A stretch of DNA of 64,000 bases from positions 1-64,000 of the forward strand of contig NZ_SDHW01000007.1 of NCBI RefSeq assembly GCF_004118265.1, written 5' to 3'. This DNA comes from Lacibacter luteus (GTDB lineage: Bacteria > Bacteroidota > Bacteroidia > Chitinophagales > Chitinophagaceae). Positions 60,877 through 64,000 of this stretch are shown here, piece by piece (the stretch's first letter is position 1; each line of letters begins with the position of its first letter). The notes beneath the pieces were generated by a model. It had not been told where the DNA came from, did not search any database, and was given only the letters and a program-made list of their open reading frames with translations. Both the position numbers and the translations under genes were made by a program.

Positions 60877-62451
60877 ATGCACAATTTGCCATTTATCGAT
60901 CTTGCAGTAATTGCACTGTACATGCTTGCCATGGTGGGCATTGGATTTTATTTTTCACGCAAGAACAAAAACAGCGATCAGTTTACCAAAGCATCGGGTC
61001 GTATTCCCGGCTGGGCCATCGGTCTTTCTATCTACGCAACATTTTTAAGCAGCAATACTTTTTTAGGCGTGCCCGGCAAAGCATTCGGCAGTAATTGGAA
61101 TGCATTTGTGTTCAGCATTTCCATGCCGTTGGCTGCATGGGTAGCATCAAAATATTTTGTACCCTTTTACAGAAGCACCGGCGAAATATCAGCATACACA
61201 CATTTAGAAAAACGTTTTGGTCCATGGGCAAGAACATACGCTGTTGTTTGTTTTTTGTTGACACAGTTTGCACGCATGGGTTCTATCTTTTTTGGTATTG
61301 CATTAAGCTTGCAGGCACTTACGGGTTTCAGCATGCAATCCATCATGATCGTGATGGGCATTTGTATCATCATCTACACTGTGCTTGGTGGTATGGAAGC
61401 TGTGATCTGGACAGAAGTGGCACAAGGCATCATCAAAACACTCGGCGCATTATTGATCTTGTTTTTAATTGTGAAAGATCTGCCCGGTGGTTTTTCTGCT
61501 ATTGTTGATGTAGCAAAAGCCGATGATAAATTCAGTCTCGGCAGTTTGTCGCCCGATTTTACACAATCAACTTTTTGGGTAGTGTTGTTCTATGGTTTTT
61601 TTATCAACCTGAATAATTTCGGGATGGATCAGAACTATATTCAACGCTATCATACTGCACAAACAGCAAAGCAGGCAGCAAAATCGGTTTGGTTATGTGT
61701 GTGGATGTATGTGCCTGCATCGTTGTTGTTCTTCATTATCGGCACAGCCTTGTATGCATTCTATCAAACACAACCCGGTTTGATCGATCCGGTGAAACTG
61801 CAGGTAGCAGCCGAACGGTTAGGGGTAGCCGCAACTTCACCCGAAGCACAACAATTAGCTGCAACATTAGCACCTGCCGATTATGGCGATAAAGTATTAC
61901 CATTTTTTATGGTGAACAATATTCCAACAGGATTAGTTGGGTTGATCGTATCTGCATTGTTATCGGCTGCCATGAGTACCATCAGCAGTAATATGAATGC
62001 ATCGGCCACGGTGTTCACTGTTGACATTTACCAGAAATATTTCAAACCCGATATTACCGATAAACGCAAACTTTATCTGTTGCACGTATCAACCATTGTA
62101 TTTGGCGTAATTGGTTTGTGTACCGGCCTGGCTATGATCGGTGCAAAAAGTCTGCTTGATATCTGGTGGGAGCTGAGTGGTATTTTTGCAGGAGGTATGC
62201 TGGGTTTGTTCTTGCTCGGACTCATCAGCCGGCAAACAAAAAATGCCGCAGCCATTACGGCCGTTATCATTGGTATTATTGTGATCCTATGGATGACCTT
62301 CTCCGGAAAGCTCAATGAAAACTATGCGTTCTTACGAAATCCGCTGCATAAGAATATGATCATTGTGGTTGGTACGCTCTCTATTTTCCTTGCGGGTTTG
62401 CTGGCAACACGCCTGCTGCAACGCAAACAGGAAAATAATACAGCAGAATAG
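60877..62451 (+). CDS. Sodium:solute symporter (SSS family)
   Basis: A 524-residue inner-membrane transporter with about 13-14 hydrophobic segments. IDLAVIALYMLAMVGIGFYFSRKN starts the protein; ASGRIPGWAIGLSIYATFLSSNTFLGVPGKAF, GGMEAVIWTEVAQG, and AALLSAAMSTISSNMNASATVFTVDIY are SSS-family hallmarks with the Na+-site serines. It probably imports a monosaccharide, uronate or sialic-acid-like product released by the glycosidases. I start at ATG 60877, after the repeat; earlier in-frame starts lie in the repeat. Followed after 61 bp by the aldolase gene. Confidence 0.92.
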   Translation: MHNLPFIDLAVIALYMLAMVGIGFYFSRKNKNSDQFTKASGRIPGWAIGLSIYATFLSSNTFLGVPGKAFGSNWNAFVFSISMPLAAWVASKYFVPFYRSTGEISAYTHLEKRFGPWARTYAVVCFLLTQFARMGSIFFGIALSLQALTGFSMQSIMIVMGICIIIYTVLGGMEAVIWTEVAQGIIKTLGALLILFLIVKDLPGGFSAIVDVAKADDKFSLGSLSPDFTQSTFWVVLFYGFFINLNNFGMDQNYIQRYHTAQTAKQAAKSVWLCVWMYVPASLLFFIIGTALYAFYQTQPGLIDPVKLQVAAERLGVAATSPEAQQLAATLAPADYGDKVLPFFMVNNIPTGLVGLIVSALLSAAMSTISSNMNASATVFTVDIYQKYFKPDITDKRKLYLLHVSTIVFGVIGLCTGLAMIGAKSLLDIWWELSGIFAGGMLGLFLLGLISRQTKNAAAITAVIIGIIVILWMTFSGKLNENYAFLRNPLHKNMIIVVGTLSIFLAGLLATRLLQRKQENNTAE

Positions 62452-62512
62452 CAAGATTCAGCATTTCTCATGCAGACGAAATGTAGAAAATTTAACCCCT
62501 AAATGTCTTGCC

Positions 62513-63490
62513 ATGGAGGAAAAGAAGTTTGTCCCGGTTATGATCACCCCTTACAATCTCAAAGCAGAGGTTGATCTGGATGTAGTAAGCATACTCGTTG
62601 AGTTTTATTTAGCTGCAGGTGTAAAAGGTTTTTTCGCCAACTGTCTCAGCAGCGAAATGTTCAGCATAACAGAAAATGAGCGTCTCGAATTAACGGAGCA
62701 TATTGTAAAACAAGTGCGGGGAAGAGTACCCGTTGTGGCAACCGGTTCGTTTGGATTGACCATTGCCGATAAAGCACAGTTCACAAAAAAGATCTACGAT
62801 ACGGGTATTGATGCAGCTATTATGATCACTGGTCATTTTGCAAAAGAAGAAGACAGTGATGAAGTTTTGCTCCGCAATTTTGAACAAATGTTTTTGGCAA
62901 CAGGTAATATTCCGTTGGGTATGTATGAATGCCCGGCGCCTTACAAACGCATCATTGGTCCCGATGTGTTTCGTCAATTACTATCAGCCAACAAACTTAT
63001 TTATCACAAGGACACATCCATTCAATTAGAGAATGTAAAAGCCAAGCTGGATATTTTAAAAGAAACAAATAACCAACTGGAGTTTTACGATGCACATACA
63101 CCCAATGCCATGTACAGTGTGCAGATGGGCGCAAAAGGTATGTCATCTATCTCCGGAAATTTTTATCCGGAAGTAATGGTGTGGATGGTGAACAATGCAA
63201 ACAATCCCGATAAGCAGGAAGAAGTAAAATGGTTGCAGGAGGAGTTGACAAAAGTTGATCCGCTCATTCATATTGCATACCCCATGTGTTCGAAATATTT
63301 TTTACAGAAGAGAGGATTGCCTGTACGAACCATTAGCCGTGCCGTTGCAACCAAGTTAACACCCGAACAACGACAAACATTAGATGATATATACGATCGT
63401 TTCCAGCATTGGTGCGAAAAACTGGGCATTCAGCAAGTAGATATTGCTTCCATTGCAGGAACAAACAGTTTAGAGGAAACAGTGTATTAA
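62513..63490 (+). CDS. DHDPS/NAL-family lyase (keto-acid aldolase or dehydratase)
   Basis: A 325-residue TIM-barrel enzyme of the dihydrodipicolinate synthase/N-acetylneuraminate lyase family. Schiff-base Lys166 (YHKDTS) and Tyr138 (GMYECP) occupy the expected positions; VATGSFGLTIADK and GAKGMSSISGNFYPE are also conserved. It does not belong to lysine synthesis by context: it lies behind a sugar symporter and before an iron alcohol dehydrogenase. Cleavage of a 2-keto-3-deoxy sugar acid to pyruvate and an aldehyde is most plausible. The start is ATG 62513; the frame extends back into the symporter gene without a better start. Confidence 0.85.
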   Translation: MEEKKFVPVMITPYNLKAEVDLDVVSILVEFYLAAGVKGFFANCLSSEMFSITENERLELTEHIVKQVRGRVPVVATGSFGLTIADKAQFTKKIYDTGIDAAIMITGHFAKEEDSDEVLLRNFEQMFLATGNIPLGMYECPAPYKRIIGPDVFRQLLSANKLIYHKDTSIQLENVKAKLDILKETNNQLEFYDAHTPNAMYSVQMGAKGMSSISGNFYPEVMVWMVNNANNPDKQEEVKWLQEELTKVDPLIHIAYPMCSKYFLQKRGLPVRTISRAVATKLTPEQRQTLDDIYDRFQHWCEKLGIQQVDIASIAGTNSLEETVY

Positions 63491-63499
63491 ACAAAGAAC

Positions 63500-64000
63500 A
63501 TGGCAGAGCTTCCATTGCGTATTTTTTTTCCGGGCAAACTGGTAACAGGTAACGGAACATTTGAACAGTTGATCGATGATGTAGTGGCATTGCAGCCAAC
63601 AAAAGTTTTTATTGTTACCATCGATCCGTTGCAAAAGATCATTGATACATTTACTGCAAAACTCACTGCACAAAAAATAAAATGTGTTACGGATACATCC
63701 ATTGTTGCTGAACCAAGCTTCAGCGATTTTGAAACATTGATGAAAAAGGTAACACCGTTCAATCCCGATGTGGTGATTGGTATTGGGGGTGGCAGTGTAT
63801 TGGATATAGCCAAACTCGTAGCTGCACAGTTAGAGAATGAACAGCAGTTGCGTGAATATGTGGGCATTGGTTTGTTGAAAGGAAGAAAGAAAAAACTCAT
63901 TTGTGTTCCTGCAACATCGGGCACAGGTAGCGAAGTATCGCCCAATGCTATTTTTGTTGATGATGCAGATAACCAGAAGAAAGGAATTATCAGTCCTTAC
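63500..64000 (+). CDS. Iron-containing alcohol dehydrogenase (3' end missing)
   Basis: The first 167 residues of a group III alcohol dehydrogenase; the frame is open to the window edge. NAD-binding GIGGGSVLDIAK and CVPATSGTGSEVSPNA are clear. The N-terminus ALPLRIFFPGKL-like start (MAELPLRIFFPGKLVTG) follows the aldolase stop by 9 bp. Family members reduce lactaldehyde, glycolaldehyde or similar products, so it may reduce the aldehyde formed by the neighbouring aldolase. The metal ligands lie beyond the window. Confidence 0.88.
   Translation, partial: MAELPLRIFFPGKLVTGNGTFEQLIDDVVALQPTKVFIVTIDPLQKIIDTFTAKLTAQKIKCVTDTSIVAEPSFSDFETLMKKVTPFNPDVVIGIGGGSVLDIAKLVAAQLENEQQLREYVGIGLLKGRKKKLICVPATSGTGSEVSPNAIFVDDADNQKKGIISPY

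Overview
The window looks like chromosomal DNA of a plant-polysaccharide-degrading Bacteroidota, most likely a Chitinophagaceae relative. The grounds are a SusC/SusD pair, a type IX secretion sorting domain on the first protein, many lipoproteins and secreted glycosidases ending their signal peptides in A-Q, A-rich leaders without strong Shine-Dalgarno sites, and a TTTG-N19-TAnnTTTG-like promoter. The genus is inference. All 38 genes I call lie on the + strand; two are cut by the window edges. I see no rRNA, tRNA, CRISPR array, insertion sequence or phage gene.

Layout. 1-1175: tail of a secreted HYR-repeat/T9SS protein, then a terminator. 1476-7199: DeoR regulator, FucI-like isomerase, two-subunit transketolase and FGGY kinase, a compact sugar-catabolism cassette. 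7403-14530: MaoC hydratase, solute-binding protein without signal peptide, two class III CoA-transferases, an amidohydrolase/lactonase, a RhaT-like transporter and a Gfo/Idh oxidoreductase. 14652-34505: pectate lyase, an unassigned 883-residue hydrolase, GH28, GH95, GH2-malectin, GH78, two dehydrogenases/reductases, and another GH2. 34676-41522: DUF3826 protein, SusC, SusD and a surface lipoprotein, closed by a strong terminator. 41746-60792: two tandem pectate lyases, a beta-helix protein, GH140-like apiosidase, GH43, a beta-propeller, an (alpha/alpha)6 protein, GH2, and a GH78-sialidase-fold fusion. 60877-64000: sodium:solute symporter, DHDPS-family aldolase and a truncated iron alcohol dehydrogenase.

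Together this is a large pectin utilization locus: lyases and GH28 cut homogalacturonan, while GH78, GH95, GH2, GH43 and GH140 trim rhamnose, fucose/L-galactose, galactose/arabinose/uronate and apiose side chains (a rhamnogalacturonan I/II profile). SusC/D imports oligomers, RhaT and the symporter import monomers. The pairing of an apiosidase-like enzyme with an isomerase, kinase and two-subunit transketolase suggests a complete route for D-apiose.

The most unusual structure is non-coding. Two palindromic interspersed repeat families (A: CTCACAGAT...ATCTGTGAG; B: CCACAAAGACGC...TTTGTGTCTCCGTGG) recur between genes. Family B copies have become the signal-peptide-coding sequence of three separate glycosidase genes. 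Family A copies supply the last codons of two genes and sit just ahead of several start codons. One A copy has been tandemly amplified together with the 3' end of the neighbouring gene.
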